Source: Anaerofustis stercorihominis
Lineage (GTDB): Bacteria > Bacillota > Clostridia > Eubacteriales > Anaerofustaceae
Reading direction: 5' to 3'
NCBI GenBank assembly: GCA_015058295.1
Contig: SVCP01000001.1
Span: 48,663-112,662, forward strand
Length of the DNA: 64,000 nt
The notes beneath the pieces were generated by a model. The model ran no database searches. It was not told where the DNA came from and saw only the letters and a list, made by a program, of their open reading frames with translations. Position numbers and translations under genes: made by a program. This document shows positions 46,477 through 55,298 of this stretch, in pieces. Each line of letters begins with the position of its first letter. Positions within the stretch are counted from its first letter, which is position 1.

Positions 46477-46578
46477 TATTGTTTAAGCCATTTTTCGTTC
46501 CGAAAAAAGTCTTAAACTGAGGTATCCCTCTGTATGTGATTTTTGAGACAAAAAAATCCTGTACGGAGGGGTATTTTT

Positions 46579-46908
46579 ATGCCAAGAGGAAGAAAAATTT
46601 ATGGCGAATTAAGAGCGGAAGAACACAAAATCACAGATGCGGCAGAGGAGTTTTTCAGGCACAATGAGGCGAAGGGACTTGCGGAAGAATGTAAAAAGAC
46701 ATACATACGGCACGTCAATGCTTTTATAAAGTGGGCGGATGAGTATCTCACACTGGATGAGATAACTCCGAAGGTAATTGATGAGTACCTTGCTTTTAAG
46801 ATGAGTAAAGGAATAAAAGCCGTATCCGTCGCAACTGCCATGCGACATCTGAGAAGATTTTTCAATTTCTGCAACAGCAGGGGATATATGGAAGATATGA
46901 TTTTGTAA
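46579..46908 (+). pseudogene. Tyrosine recombinase, N-terminal half only
   Basis: 109 residues match the SAM-like arm/core-binding N-terminal domain of tyrosine recombinases (EFFRHNEAKGLAEECKKTYIRHVNAFIKW, then SVATAMRHLRRFFNFCNSRGY). The catalytic domain with R-H-R-Y is absent; the frame ends at 46908. The start at 46579 follows GGAGGGGTA. It lies 100 bp after the second copy of the tRNA-Leu 3' end, where an integrase gene is expected, so it is the relic of an element that used this tRNA as attachment site. Confidence 0.
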
Positions 46909-47087
46909 AAGAATATATCGATAAAAATGCTCCGGGAGGAAAAGAACACATCGGTTACATTATCGACAGAGTCGGCTTTCATGAATACAAAAGGTGGGCA
47001 TTAAAAGATGTGGATTTACTTCCCGAAACGAAAGTCAGAGAAAATATCTATTGGAGCGGAATTCATTTTGACAGACAGATAAAATAA
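46905..47087 (+). pseudogene. Orphan 3' gene fragment
   Basis: An open frame without start codon, in a different phase from the integrase relic, encodes about 60 residues (YIDKNAPGGKEHIGYIIDR ... YWSGIHFDRQIK). Its composition is that of real coding sequence, but I do not recognise the family. It is probably the 3' end of a deleted gene joined to the relic. Confidence 0.
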
Positions 47088-47109
47088 TTGTGTCTGAAAA
47101 TCAATCTCC

Positions 47110-47138
47110 TTGAAAGAGTGTGAGTATATAAGTATAAT
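47110..47138 (+). promoter_or_regulatory. Promoter of the siroheme protein-ABC operon
   Basis: TTGAAA (47110-47115), 17 bp, TATAAT (47133-47138). Confidence 0.
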
Positions 47139-47174
47139 ATTATGTACTTACATTAAACTTTCAAGGGGGATATT

Positions 47175-48098
47175 ATGAAACTTACGACACAGATGATAAA
47201 TGAAGTAAAAGGGAAAGGATTTTTGCTTAACAGGCAGACAAATACATTTTCCGGAAGGATAGTTCCGAGAGGTACGGTATTCTCAGCCACAGATTTTGCG
47301 GTAATGTCAGAAATAGCGGAAAAATACGGTGACGGAAAACTTATGGCTACAAGCCGTCAGTGTATAGAGATTTCCGGAATCGGGTACGAGGACATCAAAG
47401 AAGCAGTTGCTCTTGCCGAGGATAACGGACTTTCTTTCGGCGGAACAGGAGCAAAAGTGCGCCCGGTTACGGCATGTAAAGGATCGACTTGTGTTTTCGG
47501 AAATATCGATACGCATAAAATAGCTTCCATGATCCATGATGAATTTTATGTGGGAATGAATAATGTGACATTGCCGCATAAGATGAAGATTTCGGTTGGC
47601 GGATGTCCCAACAGTTGCATAAAGCCTTCTATAAACGATATCGGTATCGAAGGACACAAGGTTCCTGTATTTGATGCTGAAAGGTGCAAAAACTGTAAGA
47701 AATGTGCTGTTGAATCGTCATGTCCGATGAAGGCTGCAAAAATAACAGATGGAAAGCTCACCATTGACAGGGATAAGTGCATCGATTGTGGAGTATGCAT
47801 TGAAAAATGTACGTTTGATGCATTTGATAGAGAAAATACAAAGGCTGTATATAAGATTTTCCTCGGAGGCAGCTGGGGAAAAAGAACCGTCAAAGGAACT
47901 GCGCTTTCCGGATATGTATCCGAAGAAGATATCCTCCCGATTATCGAAAAAGCAATACTCTGGTTCCGTGAAAACGGTCTTAAGAAAGAACGTTTCGGAA
48001 TGACCATCGAAAGGCTTGGTTTTGAAAGTATCGGTAAAGCCGTTCTCAGTGAGGACATTCTTTCACGGAAGGAAGAAATATTGGGTAAGGAGATATGA
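47175..48098 (+). CDS. Siroheme/[4Fe-4S] sulfite-reductase-like protein with ferredoxin domain
   Basis: A 307-residue protein related to the small sulfite/nitrite reductases. Cysteines C101, C106 (TACKGSTC) and C144, C148 (GGCPNSC) match the siroheme-bridging cluster motif, though the first spacing is C-x4-C rather than the usual C-x5-C. It is followed by two ferredoxin-type clusters (CKNCKKCAVESSC and CIDCGVCIEKC) as an inserted domain. It could reduce sulfite, or another small oxyanion, or have a purely structural role. It leads an operon with an ABC importer; AAGGGGG precedes the ATG. Confidence 0.
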   Translation: MKLTTQMINEVKGKGFLLNRQTNTFSGRIVPRGTVFSATDFAVMSEIAEKYGDGKLMATSRQCIEISGIGYEDIKEAVALAEDNGLSFGGTGAKVRPVTACKGSTCVFGNIDTHKIASMIHDEFYVGMNNVTLPHKMKISVGGCPNSCIKPSINDIGIEGHKVPVFDAERCKNCKKCAVESSCPMKAAKITDGKLTIDRDKCIDCGVCIEKCTFDAFDRENTKAVYKIFLGGSWGKRTVKGTALSGYVSEEDILPIIEKAILWFRENGLKKERFGMTIERLGFESIGKAVLSEDILSRKEEILGKEI

Positions 48099-48101
48099 TA
48101 A

Positions 48102-49031
48102 TTGAAAAAAATATTGTGCCTTATTCTTGCTGCAGTAATGTTGTTTGCATTTGGCGCATGTGAAGGTGATAATAAAAACGGCACTGAAGGAATTACCGTT
48201 ACGGATTTTGCGGGAAATACCGCATATCTTACAGAAGATTCAAGGGTTGTATCCTGCTACGCCTCTCTTTCCGGGTGCTGGACACTTGCGGGAGGAGAGC
48301 TTGTGGGTGTGACTGATGATTGCAGTGAAAGGGGAATGATTTTTGAGAATTCTCCGGAAATAATCGGTTCAACCAAGATCATAGATATGGAAAAGCTTAT
48401 ATCCCTTGAACCTGATTATGTCATTCTTTCGTATGATCTGACTCCTCAGAGAGAGCTGGAAGATATGCTCAGGAGCATGAAGATCCCTTATGGTTATTTT
48501 CGTGAAGATACATTTGACGATTACAAAAACATAATGAGACAATTTACTTCAGTCAGCGGAAGAAGTGACCTGTACGAAGAAAATGTAACAGAAACGGAAG
48601 CTCGGATCAACAATATCCTGTCGGCAATTCCGACGGAAAATGACGGAACTTATCTTCTGTTGAGAGCGTATTCAACGGGAATGAAGGTAAAGAGGGATGA
48701 TAATCTTGCAGGACTTATTCTTGATGAGATGCATCTGTCGAATATTGCGGATATTGTGCCGTCGCTTATGGAAGAACTCAGCATAGAAAAGATCATTATG
48801 GAGGATCCGGATCATATTTTCATAACAACAATGGGCGATGAAAATGTTGCAAAAGAGTATGTTGAAGATAATATATATTCTTCCGATGCGTGGAAAGGAC
48901 TCAGTGCCGTAAAGGAAGGAAAAGTACATATACTTCCACAGGAACTTTTTCACTACAAACCAAATGAAAAGTGGGACATGAGCTATGAATATATTGCAAA
49001 AATTATTTACCCGGAGGTCTTCACGGATTGA
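48102..49031 (+). CDS. ABC transporter substrate-binding lipoprotein (BtuF/FhuD type)
   Basis: A 309-residue lipoprotein (signal MKKILCLILAAVMLFAFGAC, lipidated Cys20) of the helical-backbone substrate-binding type for iron chelates, heme or cobalamin. It starts with TTG (48102) after AAGGAG. The following genes encode a FecCD-type permease and a FecE-type ATPase. The substrate is not readable; association with a siroheme-type protein suggests an iron-tetrapyrrole or corrinoid, which is inferred. Confidence 0.
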   Translation: MKKILCLILAAVMLFAFGACEGDNKNGTEGITVTDFAGNTAYLTEDSRVVSCYASLSGCWTLAGGELVGVTDDCSERGMIFENSPEIIGSTKIIDMEKLISLEPDYVILSYDLTPQRELEDMLRSMKIPYGYFREDTFDDYKNIMRQFTSVSGRSDLYEENVTETEARINNILSAIPTENDGTYLLLRAYSTGMKVKRDDNLAGLILDEMHLSNIADIVPSLMEELSIEKIIMEDPDHIFITTMGDENVAKEYVEDNIYSSDAWKGLSAVKEGKVHILPQELFHYKPNEKWDMSYEYIAKIIYPEVFTD

Positions 49032-50016
49032 TCCGGCGAAGATAATAATATTTTTATTTTTCCTGCTCGCAGGAAGCTTTGCATTGTCTGTATTGTTTGG
49101 TTCCACAAATGCCAGTATTATCAGTGCTGCAAATGCATTCCGGGACGGAGATTTTTCTGATCCGGCATTGAGAATAATACTGTATGTGCGCATGCCCAGA
49201 GCTGTGGCTTCTGTCCTTGCAGGATCATCTCTCGCTGTTTCGGGAGCCATCATCCAGGCTGTGCTTAACAATTCGATGGCTTCACCCAACATTATCGGTG
49301 TAAATTCCGGTGCAGGGCTTGCGGTGAGTCTGGTGGTTGCGATGTTTCCGTTTATGGTGGAATATCTTCCTCTTGCGGCATTTTGTGGGGCACTATGTTC
49401 GTGTATGCTCATATATTTTATCAGTATAAAGACAAATTCAAGTCGTATGAGCATTACGCTTGTGGGAATCACTATATCAAGCATTCTCTCCGCAGGTATA
49501 AACGCCGTAAAGACAATATTCCCCGATAGTCTTTATAATGCAAATACGTTTATGGTGGGAGGATTTTCGGGGCTTAGTATGTCTGATATTTCTCTTGCAT
49601 GGAGATTCATACTTATTGGTATAGTAATTGCAATAATAATGGGCAAAGACATAGATATTCTTTCTCTCGGTGAAGAAAGTGCGGCTTCTCTTGGAATGAA
49701 CGTTAAGAGAATAAGATTTATTTTGCTCACACTTGCAAGTGTTCTTGCCGGAAGCGCAGTGAGCTTTGCAGGGCTTTTAGGATTTGTCGGCCTGTTGGGA
49801 CCGCATATTGCGAGGAGATTTGTGACGGAAAATCACAGGACACTTATTCCTGTAAGCGGACTTATCGGAAGCATTCTTGTAACTGTCTGTGACCTTCTGG
49901 GCAGGGTAATATTTGCACCATACGAGATTCCTGTGGGCATAATTATGTCATTTGTCGGCGGACCGTTTTTCATTATGCTTATTCTTACGCAGAGAAAGTC
50001 GAGGGTGTATGATTAA
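48985..50016 (+). CDS. ABC transporter permease (FecCD family)
   Basis: A 343-residue permease with about ten membrane segments, of the BtuC/FecCD type. The conserved GAIIQAVLNNSMASPNIIGVNSG and SFAGLLGFVGLLGPHIARRFV are visible. The ATG at 48985 overlaps the preceding gene by 47 bp; no better start with a ribosome site appears, though ATT at 49027 follows GGAGGT. The ATPase starts 8 bp before its end. Confidence 0.
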   Translation: MNILQKLFTRRSSRIDPAKIIIFLFFLLAGSFALSVLFGSTNASIISAANAFRDGDFSDPALRIILYVRMPRAVASVLAGSSLAVSGAIIQAVLNNSMASPNIIGVNSGAGLAVSLVVAMFPFMVEYLPLAAFCGALCSCMLIYFISIKTNSSRMSITLVGITISSILSAGINAVKTIFPDSLYNANTFMVGGFSGLSMSDISLAWRFILIGIVIAIIMGKDIDILSLGEESAASLGMNVKRIRFILLTLASVLAGSAVSFAGLLGFVGLLGPHIARRFVTENHRTLIPVSGLIGSILVTVCDLLGRVIFAPYEIPVGIIMSFVGGPFFIMLILTQRKSRVYD

Positions 50017-50782
50017 GTTAAAAAACGTGAATTTCTCATATGAAGGTGTCAGTGTTCTTAAAAATATAAACTATGAGTTTGAAAAAGGCAGGATCTATTC
50101 TGTGATCGGGCCCAATGGTTCAGGAAAAACTACGCTTCTGAAACTTCTCGGTAATCTCAGGGAATGTGAAAGCGGGGAAGTAACGCTCAACGGGAAGAAT
50201 TACAGCGAATATTCACGGAAAGAATTTGCGAAAAACGTCGCAAGCCTTCCTCAGTCAAGAAATACCCCATCCATCAGGGCCCGGGAACTTGTTTCCCACG
50301 GACGATTTCCGTATCTTGACATCTCAAGAAAGCTCAGCGATGAGGATAAAAGAATTGTTGAAGAAGCGCTTATATCATCAGGGGCTGAAGAGTATTCAAA
50401 GAAAAATCTTACAGAACTTTCCGGCGGAGAAAGGCAGAAGGTATATCTTGCTATGCTTTATGCGCAGATGACGGATTATGTTCTTCTTGATGAACCGACA
50501 ACCTATCTTGACGTTGTTTCTCAGTTTGTTGTGATGAACAGCCTGAAGAAAATGAAAGGAGTAGGAAAGTGCGTAATCGCTGTATTGCACGATATTTCTC
50601 TCGCCATGAAATATTCCGATGAACTTATCGTCATAAATCATGGCAGAATAGCGGGTTCGGGGAATGCTGATGAGATACTTGACAGCGGAATTTTAAAAGA
50701 AGTTTTTGGCATTGACGGAAAATGTGTTGAAGTCGACGGTGAAAAAGAATATGTTTTCAGACCGGTAACGAATGAATATTGA
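50009..50782 (+). CDS. ABC transporter ATPase (FecE/BtuD type)
   Basis: A 257-residue ATP-binding subunit. Walker A GPNGSGKT (about residue 31), signature LSGGERQK and Walker B YVLLDEPT are complete. It overlaps the permease by 8 bp (ATG within ATGATTAA), completing an import system of substrate-binding protein, permease and ATPase. A terminator follows at 50796. Confidence 0.
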   Translation: MIKLKNVNFSYEGVSVLKNINYEFEKGRIYSVIGPNGSGKTTLLKLLGNLRECESGEVTLNGKNYSEYSRKEFAKNVASLPQSRNTPSIRARELVSHGRFPYLDISRKLSDEDKRIVEEALISSGAEEYSKKNLTELSGGERQKVYLAMLYAQMTDYVLLDEPTTYLDVVSQFVVMNSLKKMKGVGKCVIAVLHDISLAMKYSDELIVINHGRIAGSGNADEILDSGILKEVFGIDGKCVEVDGEKEYVFRPVTNEY

Positions 50783-50795
50783 GATAACAAAAGAT

Positions 50796-50828
50796 AAACA
50801 GGAAGCTTATAATGATGCTTCCTGTTTT
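50796..50828. terminator. Terminator after the ABC operon
   Basis: The 11-bp stem AAACAGGAAGC/GCTTCCTGTTT with a 10-nt loop is flanked by A and T runs and could serve both strands. Confidence 0.
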
Positions 50829-50833
50829 GTATG

Positions 50834-51232
50834 TTAAAATATATTTTCTTCGATGTATTTTACAGCACTCATGATTGCTGCAGGGCATTTTGTTTTTTTG
50901 TCTTCATCGCATGTGAAAATATCTCTGCAGTGGATTGATCCGTTCTGTTCTTTGAAATATTCAAGGAATTTTTTTACGATTTCATTCTGTGCTTTCTTTG
51001 CTTCGTCATTTCCTGCATCAGAATAACCGTGTTTGAGTGAAATGAGAAGGATTGCCGCATTTACTGCGCCGCAGATGTCTTTTGTACCTGCGATTCCTCC
51101 GCAGTAAGGAGAAGCGATCTTCACGCCTTCGTCAAATTTCATTCCGAGCTGTTCGCAGAGACTTCCCATAACTGCCTGTGCGCAGCTGTAGCCATTCTGA
51201 TACATATTTACTGCTTTTTCCTGATTTGTCAT
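50834..51232 (-). CDS. C_GCAxxG_C_C-family redox protein
   Basis: A 132-residue protein of the family named from its motif, here SCAQAVMG and PYCGGIAGTKDICGAV, with two further cysteines in the C-terminal half (IHCRDIFTC, TKCPA). Cysteine pairs suggest a redox or metal role, but no function is established. The start at 51232 (MTNQEK) follows an AGGAA site. Its promoter (51280-51308) is near-consensus. Confidence 0.
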   Translation of the reverse strand: MTNQEKAVNMYQNGYSCAQAVMGSLCEQLGMKFDEGVKIASPYCGGIAGTKDICGAVNAAILLISLKHGYSDAGNDEAKKAQNEIVKKFLEYFKEQNGSIHCRDIFTCDEDKKTKCPAAIMSAVKYIEENIF

Positions 51233-51262
51233 AATATATGATTCCTGCCTTAAATTAATTAT

Positions 51263-51308
51263 TGACATATGTCATTTATATTTTACGACTGCATATAATT
51301 AATGTCAA
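51263..51308 (-). promoter_or_regulatory. Promoter and palindrome of the C_GCAxxG_C_C gene
   Basis: Minus strand: TTGACA (51308-51303), 17 bp, TAAAAT (51285-51280). The perfect 12-bp palindrome TGACATATGTCA (51263-51274) covers the expected start point, a position suited to a repressor. Confidence 0.
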
Positions 51309-51383
51309 CAAAAACAGAATATATTTCTGATTAGGTATAGTTAAATTTTTTTTATATGTTATAATATTCTGACAGGGGGAATT

Positions 51384-52595
51384 ATGGATAATTATAATAA
51401 TGTAAACAACTTTGATGCGGATAAATATATCGCGCAGGAGAAAAGAAGAAAAAGAAAGACCGTACTTACTGTGGTTATTGTTGTTGCCCTTATCGGAATA
51501 AGCTTTTTTGCGGGAATGGGCATAGGAAGCGGAATGCTGATGGGCGAAGATGAAGCCGCAAATATGAGTATTCTGAAAATGATCGAGATCGAAAGACTTC
51601 TGAAGGAAAAATATCTCTGGGAAGTGGACAGCGAAGCAATGTGGGACAATGCGGTAAAAGGCTTTGTGTATGGGCTTGAGGATATATATACTTCCTACAT
51701 GAATCCGGAAGAAGCAAAGGAATATGAAGAAAGCCAGTCCGGAGAATTTGACGGCATCGGAGTTCAGATAAGAAATACTGAAGAAATGAATACGTTTGTT
51801 GTAAATGTATTCAACGACTCTCCTGCGGAAAAAGCAGGAATGAAAAACGGAGATATTATCGTCAGCGCAGACGATGTAAGCCTTATCGGTGCAGGCATAG
51901 ACAAGGCGGTAACATATATCCGTGGCGAAAAAGGCACTACCGTAAAAATCGGTATCATGCGTGAAGGATATAATGAGATAATATACCTTGATGTAACCCG
52001 TGAGCACATAGAATACCACGATGTTTCATACAAGATGCTTGAAGATAATATCGGATATATAAAGATAGATCAGTTCTCATCGGGATGTGATGAAGATTTT
52101 GAGAAGTATGCAGAAAAGCTTCTTGATGATGGGATGAAGACACTTATCATCGACCTTCGTTCAAATCCGGGAGGATATCTGTACTGTGCGCTGAACATCG
52201 CAGATCTTCTTATGCCGGAGTCCCTCATAATCTATACGGAAGACAACAACGGCAACAGGGAAGATCATTATTCCGACAAAGGCCGTCTTGATGTGGAAGT
52301 TATCGTTCTTATCAACGAAGAAAGTGCTTCCGCAAGCGAAGTTCTCTCAGGAGCTCTTTCCGATACGGGAAATGCCATAATTGTAGGAAAACAGAGCTAC
52401 GGAAAAGGCGTCGTTCAGCAGCCGGTGGACTTTATTGACGGAGCAACTCTCAAGTATGTCTGCGAGGAATATATGCTTCCGTCGGGAGCACACGTCCACG
52501 GCATCGGCATCACACCCGATTATGAAGTAGAATACGGCACAGACGGAACAGACCACCAGCTTGAAAAAGCTATAGAACTTGCGAAACAGAATTAA
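51384..52595 (+). CDS. S41-family C-terminal processing peptidase (CtpA-like)
   Basis: A 403-residue serine peptidase outside the membrane: one N-terminal anchor helix (about 28-50), a PDZ domain (about 110-200) and the S41 domain with catalytic Ser in EESASASE and Lys in GKQSYGKGVVQ. It cleaves C-termini or misfolded proteins at the cell surface and in sporulating bacteria can act in sigma signalling. A TATAAT at 51360 lies upstream and GGGGG precedes the ATG. Confidence 0.
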   Translation: MDNYNNVNNFDADKYIAQEKRRKRKTVLTVVIVVALIGISFFAGMGIGSGMLMGEDEAANMSILKMIEIERLLKEKYLWEVDSEAMWDNAVKGFVYGLEDIYTSYMNPEEAKEYEESQSGEFDGIGVQIRNTEEMNTFVVNVFNDSPAEKAGMKNGDIIVSADDVSLIGAGIDKAVTYIRGEKGTTVKIGIMREGYNEIIYLDVTREHIEYHDVSYKMLEDNIGYIKIDQFSSGCDEDFEKYAEKLLDDGMKTLIIDLRSNPGGYLYCALNIADLLMPESLIIYTEDNNGNREDHYSDKGRLDVEVIVLINEESASASEVLSGALSDTGNAIIVGKQSYGKGVVQQPVDFIDGATLKYVCEEYMLPSGAHVHGIGITPDYEVEYGTDGTDHQLEKAIELAKQN

Positions 52596-52627
52596 AAAAT
52601 ACCTCGGGGAGTACACCTCCCCGGGGT
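52594..52627 (-). terminator. Terminator of the HTH gene
   Basis: The stem ACCTCGGGGA/TCCCCGGGGT with a 7-nt loop is followed on the minus strand by a T run. Confidence 0.
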
Positions 52628-52632
52628 GAAAA

Positions 52633-53340
52633 TCAATTTATAAGTTTTGTCAATCCTGAAGAAATACCTTTTGCAAAGCCATTTCCAAAACGAATAATTG
52701 ACAATACACCTTTGATAATATCTCCTGAACCAACTGATACAATAATATCTATCAAATCTTTTGTGGTCGACAAACCATTTTGAAACTTGTCTATGACATC
52801 TTTTATTTTTCTCTCGGTACATTCATTCTTTATTTCTAATAGTTTATTTTCTGCACCATCTTCTAATTCAAGATTACCGTCTTCGAGTATTTCGATCAGA
52901 TCAATGAAAAAGCTGACATGACATCTGAGAAGTTTAGGATTCAGAGAATAATCATCAAATAATCCGTTACATTCCATAAAATATCTGAGTTCTGTATGTA
53001 CATTTATGTCAGGAATAATTACCGAGACTCTGCGTGTCTGTTCATCGTAATGTGCATTTTCGATATACTGAACAAATGCTTCCTTCCATTCGAAACCTTC
53101 TCTTGGATATTGTAATTCTTTACGGACTTTTAATGTGCGAACCTTACTTTGTGTTATTCCAAGTTCCTTTGAAATTGTATAATCATCGAAATTTTCGCTA
53201 TTTTTAAGTAAATTTTCAATATATATGTGAAACAGCAACGTTTCAAAATCAGTCTTTGACATTGTGCCGAAATTTTTTTCAAAATATCGTTTGGCAATTT
53301 CGTCAAATGCGTCTATTTTATCTTTATCTTCAAATGTCAT
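52633..53340 (-). CDS. Unrecognised protein with helix-turn-helix and glycine-rich C-terminal helices
   Basis: 235 residues of unknown family. The N-terminal third has a helix-turn-helix-like stretch (about 54-76, TISKELGITQSKVRTLKVRKEL); the middle contains VSVIIPDINVHTELRYFMECNG; the C-terminus (about 195-235, DIIVSVGSGDIIKGVLSIIRF then GNGFAKGISSGL) is glycine-rich and amphipathic, possibly membrane-active. Base composition is more AT-rich than the neighbours and no partner gene is present. A folded 93-nt element lies 30 bp upstream. A defence or toxin role is possible but unproven. Confidence 0.
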   Translation of the reverse strand: MTFEDKDKIDAFDEIAKRYFEKNFGTMSKTDFETLLFHIYIENLLKNSENFDDYTISKELGITQSKVRTLKVRKELQYPREGFEWKEAFVQYIENAHYDEQTRRVSVIIPDINVHTELRYFMECNGLFDDYSLNPKLLRCHVSFFIDLIEILEDGNLELEDGAENKLLEIKNECTERKIKDVIDKFQNGLSTTKDLIDIIVSVGSGDIIKGVLSIIRFGNGFAKGISSGLTKLIN

Positions 53341-53370
53341 AGCATTCCTCTTAACATCATTTCCTGTTCA

Positions 53371-53463
53371 TATAATATGTGAAAGAACCATGCACGCGTC
53401 GAGCACTAGACGCTGAGACATATATTGTCTCTCTACTATGACCGTTCTTCACATAGTATTATA
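53371..53463 (-). other. Cloverleaf-like folded element upstream of the HTH gene
   Basis: A closing stem of about 17 bp pairs TATAATA-TGTG-AAGAAC (53371-53388) with its complement at 53444-53463, with one small bulge per side. Inside are two perfect hairpins, GCGTC/GACGC (53396-53413) and GAGACA/TGTCTC (53415-53431). It lies between the HTH gene start and a region without genes and may be a leader RNA, an RNA partner or a protein-binding site. Confidence 0.
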
Positions 53464-53846
53464 AATAAACTATATCATTTCGGAATGAATTAATCAAGGG
53501 TGTATCATGTAAACTATGGCAACTGAAAAATGTGAATTGCAGATAATGAAACCGATGATGAAATTATAATAAAAACCCCATTCTTTATATGAAGAACGGG
53601 GTTTTTCGATTTGTGCAGTACTTACTTTTCACACCCTGTAAGCTTTGTACGGAAATCTGTGGCGCTGTCGGAACAACTTTTCCGGGAATATTAAACCGGA
53701 AGTACCGTAACCGGCACTCCACTATATATTATGACGGCAAACCTCGACTGCTACATACAAAATTCGATTCCGTAACAAGAAATGTATTTGATTTGTACGG
53801 AATATATGTTAATATATATTGAGAAAATATTTATGGAGAGATAATT
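53464..53846. other. Non-coding stretch before the CpXC gene
   Basis: About 380 bp without a supported gene. The hairpin AAAAACCCCATTCTT with AAGAACGGGGTTTTT (53571-53606) is a bidirectional-type terminator. A 77-codon frame at 53589 has no ribosome site and a composition unlike neighbours, so I do not call it. Confidence 0.
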
Positions 53847-54530
53847 ATGAAATACGAAAGCATATACTACGGCTGCCCGCACTGCAACAAGAGCAGCAGA
53901 ACAACAAAAATAGATGAACTCATCGCACAGGAGGAGCCGACACTTAAAAAAGCAATAATTGACGGCGAATTCTTTGACTGCTCCTGCGAACACTGCTACG
54001 AAGTTGCCCAGGTTGAGTATTCATTCTATTATAAAGATGTTGATCAGGGTCTTGTTATATATCTTTATGCGGGAAAAAGAGACGGAAATACAGAGCCGTT
54101 TGAAGGAATGTACGAAGAAGGAAAGTACTATCGAATCGTTGAATCCCTCGACGCTCTCAGAGAAAAGATCCTCATTTTTGATGCAGGACTTAATGACAAG
54201 ATCGTTGAAGCAGTGAAGATGCTCATGGTTTACCGCTACAATACGGAACACGATGACAAGGCTGTTCAGAATATCTATTTCAAACGTGCAACAGAAGATG
54301 CGCTTCAGTTCAATATGAGCCTTACGGATGATACTTTCACAGAAGCCGTAGCTCCGATGGGGCTTTATGGTGAAGCTCTCTTCACAAATCCGTACGGCCT
54401 GAACTACAGAGAAGAAAAGGGAGAATATTTCGTTGACAACCAGTGGATCAGAGAAACAGTGATTCTTAACAGAATGAAAAAAGACGGTACGATCAATAAC
54501 TTCAAGGTTAAAGAAGATACCGGAGAATAA
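53847..54530 (+). CDS. CpXC-domain protein
   Basis: A 227-residue protein with the N-terminal CpXC domain: CPHC at residues 10-13 and a second pair DCSCEHCYE (about 49-57) that together probably bind zinc. The rest is of no known fold. The stop overlaps the prsW start (TAATG). GGAGAG precedes the ATG. Role unknown; linkage suggests a membrane-regulation function with PrsW. Confidence 0.
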   Translation: MKYESIYYGCPHCNKSSRTTKIDELIAQEEPTLKKAIIDGEFFDCSCEHCYEVAQVEYSFYYKDVDQGLVIYLYAGKRDGNTEPFEGMYEEGKYYRIVESLDALREKILIFDAGLNDKIVEAVKMLMVYRYNTEHDDKAVQNIYFKRATEDALQFNMSLTDDTFTEAVAPMGLYGEALFTNPYGLNYREEKGEYFVDNQWIRETVILNRMKKDGTINNFKVKEDTGE

Positions 54531-55201
54531 TGAGTATGAACATGACACTTGTGGAAGATCTGCTTATTGCGGTACTGCCGACGTTCATATTACTGATGGT
54601 AATAAAACAGCATGATATGAATGAGAAAGAACCTACGGGTCTTCTCGTCAAGCTGTTTATTATGGGAATGTTGTCTGTAATACCTGCAATAATACTTGAG
54701 AGTATGGTATATCTTCCCACATATACATATTTTCAGGTGTTTATGTATGCGTTTATCGGTGTTGCACTTATTGAAGAAGGCGTGAAGTTGTTCATGGCAA
54801 AAATTGCCCTGAAAAGAGCAACGTCTTTTGACGAGGTGTATGACGGGATAATATACTGCGTGTATGTGTCTCTCGGGTTTGCAACGGTTGAAAATGTAAT
54901 GTATGTATTGCAGTTCGGAACAAGTACAGGTATTGTGAGAGCCGTAACGGCAGTTCCTGCGCACGCGGTTTTTGCGATATCTATGGGATATTTTATGGGA
55001 CTTGTAAAATCCGGAAGAGGCGGCCCCGTCGGCAGATTCCTCATATGGTTTGCTCCGACGCTTCTGCATGCTGTATATGACTTTATTCTGTTTACCAATC
55101 TCGACTGGTCGCTTATTGTCTTCATCCCGTACATTGCGTGGATATATTCAAAAGCAATAGATATGATAAGAGAAACATACGATATGGAACCGTTTGAGTA
55201 A
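54530..55201 (+). CDS. prsW: PrsW-family intramembrane metalloprotease
   Basis: A 223-residue membrane protein with about seven helices. Conserved motifs are EEGVK (about residue 84), FDEVYDGIIYC, GFATVEN, PAHAVFAISMGY and LLHAVYDF. In B. subtilis PrsW starts cleavage of the anti-sigma RsiW. Here it follows a CpXC gene in one transcript; whether it acts on the ECF system at 37.8 kb is unknown. Confidence 0.
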   Translation: MSMNMTLVEDLLIAVLPTFILLMVIKQHDMNEKEPTGLLVKLFIMGMLSVIPAIILESMVYLPTYTYFQVFMYAFIGVALIEEGVKLFMAKIALKRATSFDEVYDGIIYCVYVSLGFATVENVMYVLQFGTSTGIVRAVTAVPAHAVFAISMGYFMGLVKSGRGGPVGRFLIWFAPTLLHAVYDFILFTNLDWSLIVFIPYIAWIYSKAIDMIRETYDMEPFE

Positions 55202-55259
55202 AAATATGTAAAAATATCGCTGAAAATATTACGGCGGTATTTTTTTTATTGCAAAAACA

Positions 55260-55288
55260 TTGACATTCTCGATATTCGAGAATATAAT
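55260..55288 (+). promoter_or_regulatory. PadR promoter with operator in the spacer
   Basis: TTGACA (55260-55265), 17 bp, TATAAT (55283-55288). The perfect palindrome ATTCTCGATATTCGAGAAT (55265-55283) fills exactly the spacer. Binding there would block RNA polymerase. Confidence 0.
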
Positions 55289-55298
55289 AAAAGCAGAT

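Noticed and set aside
53589..53822. 77-codon open frame before the CpXC gene
   Set aside because: No ribosome site, starts within a terminator stem, no recognisable protein features.
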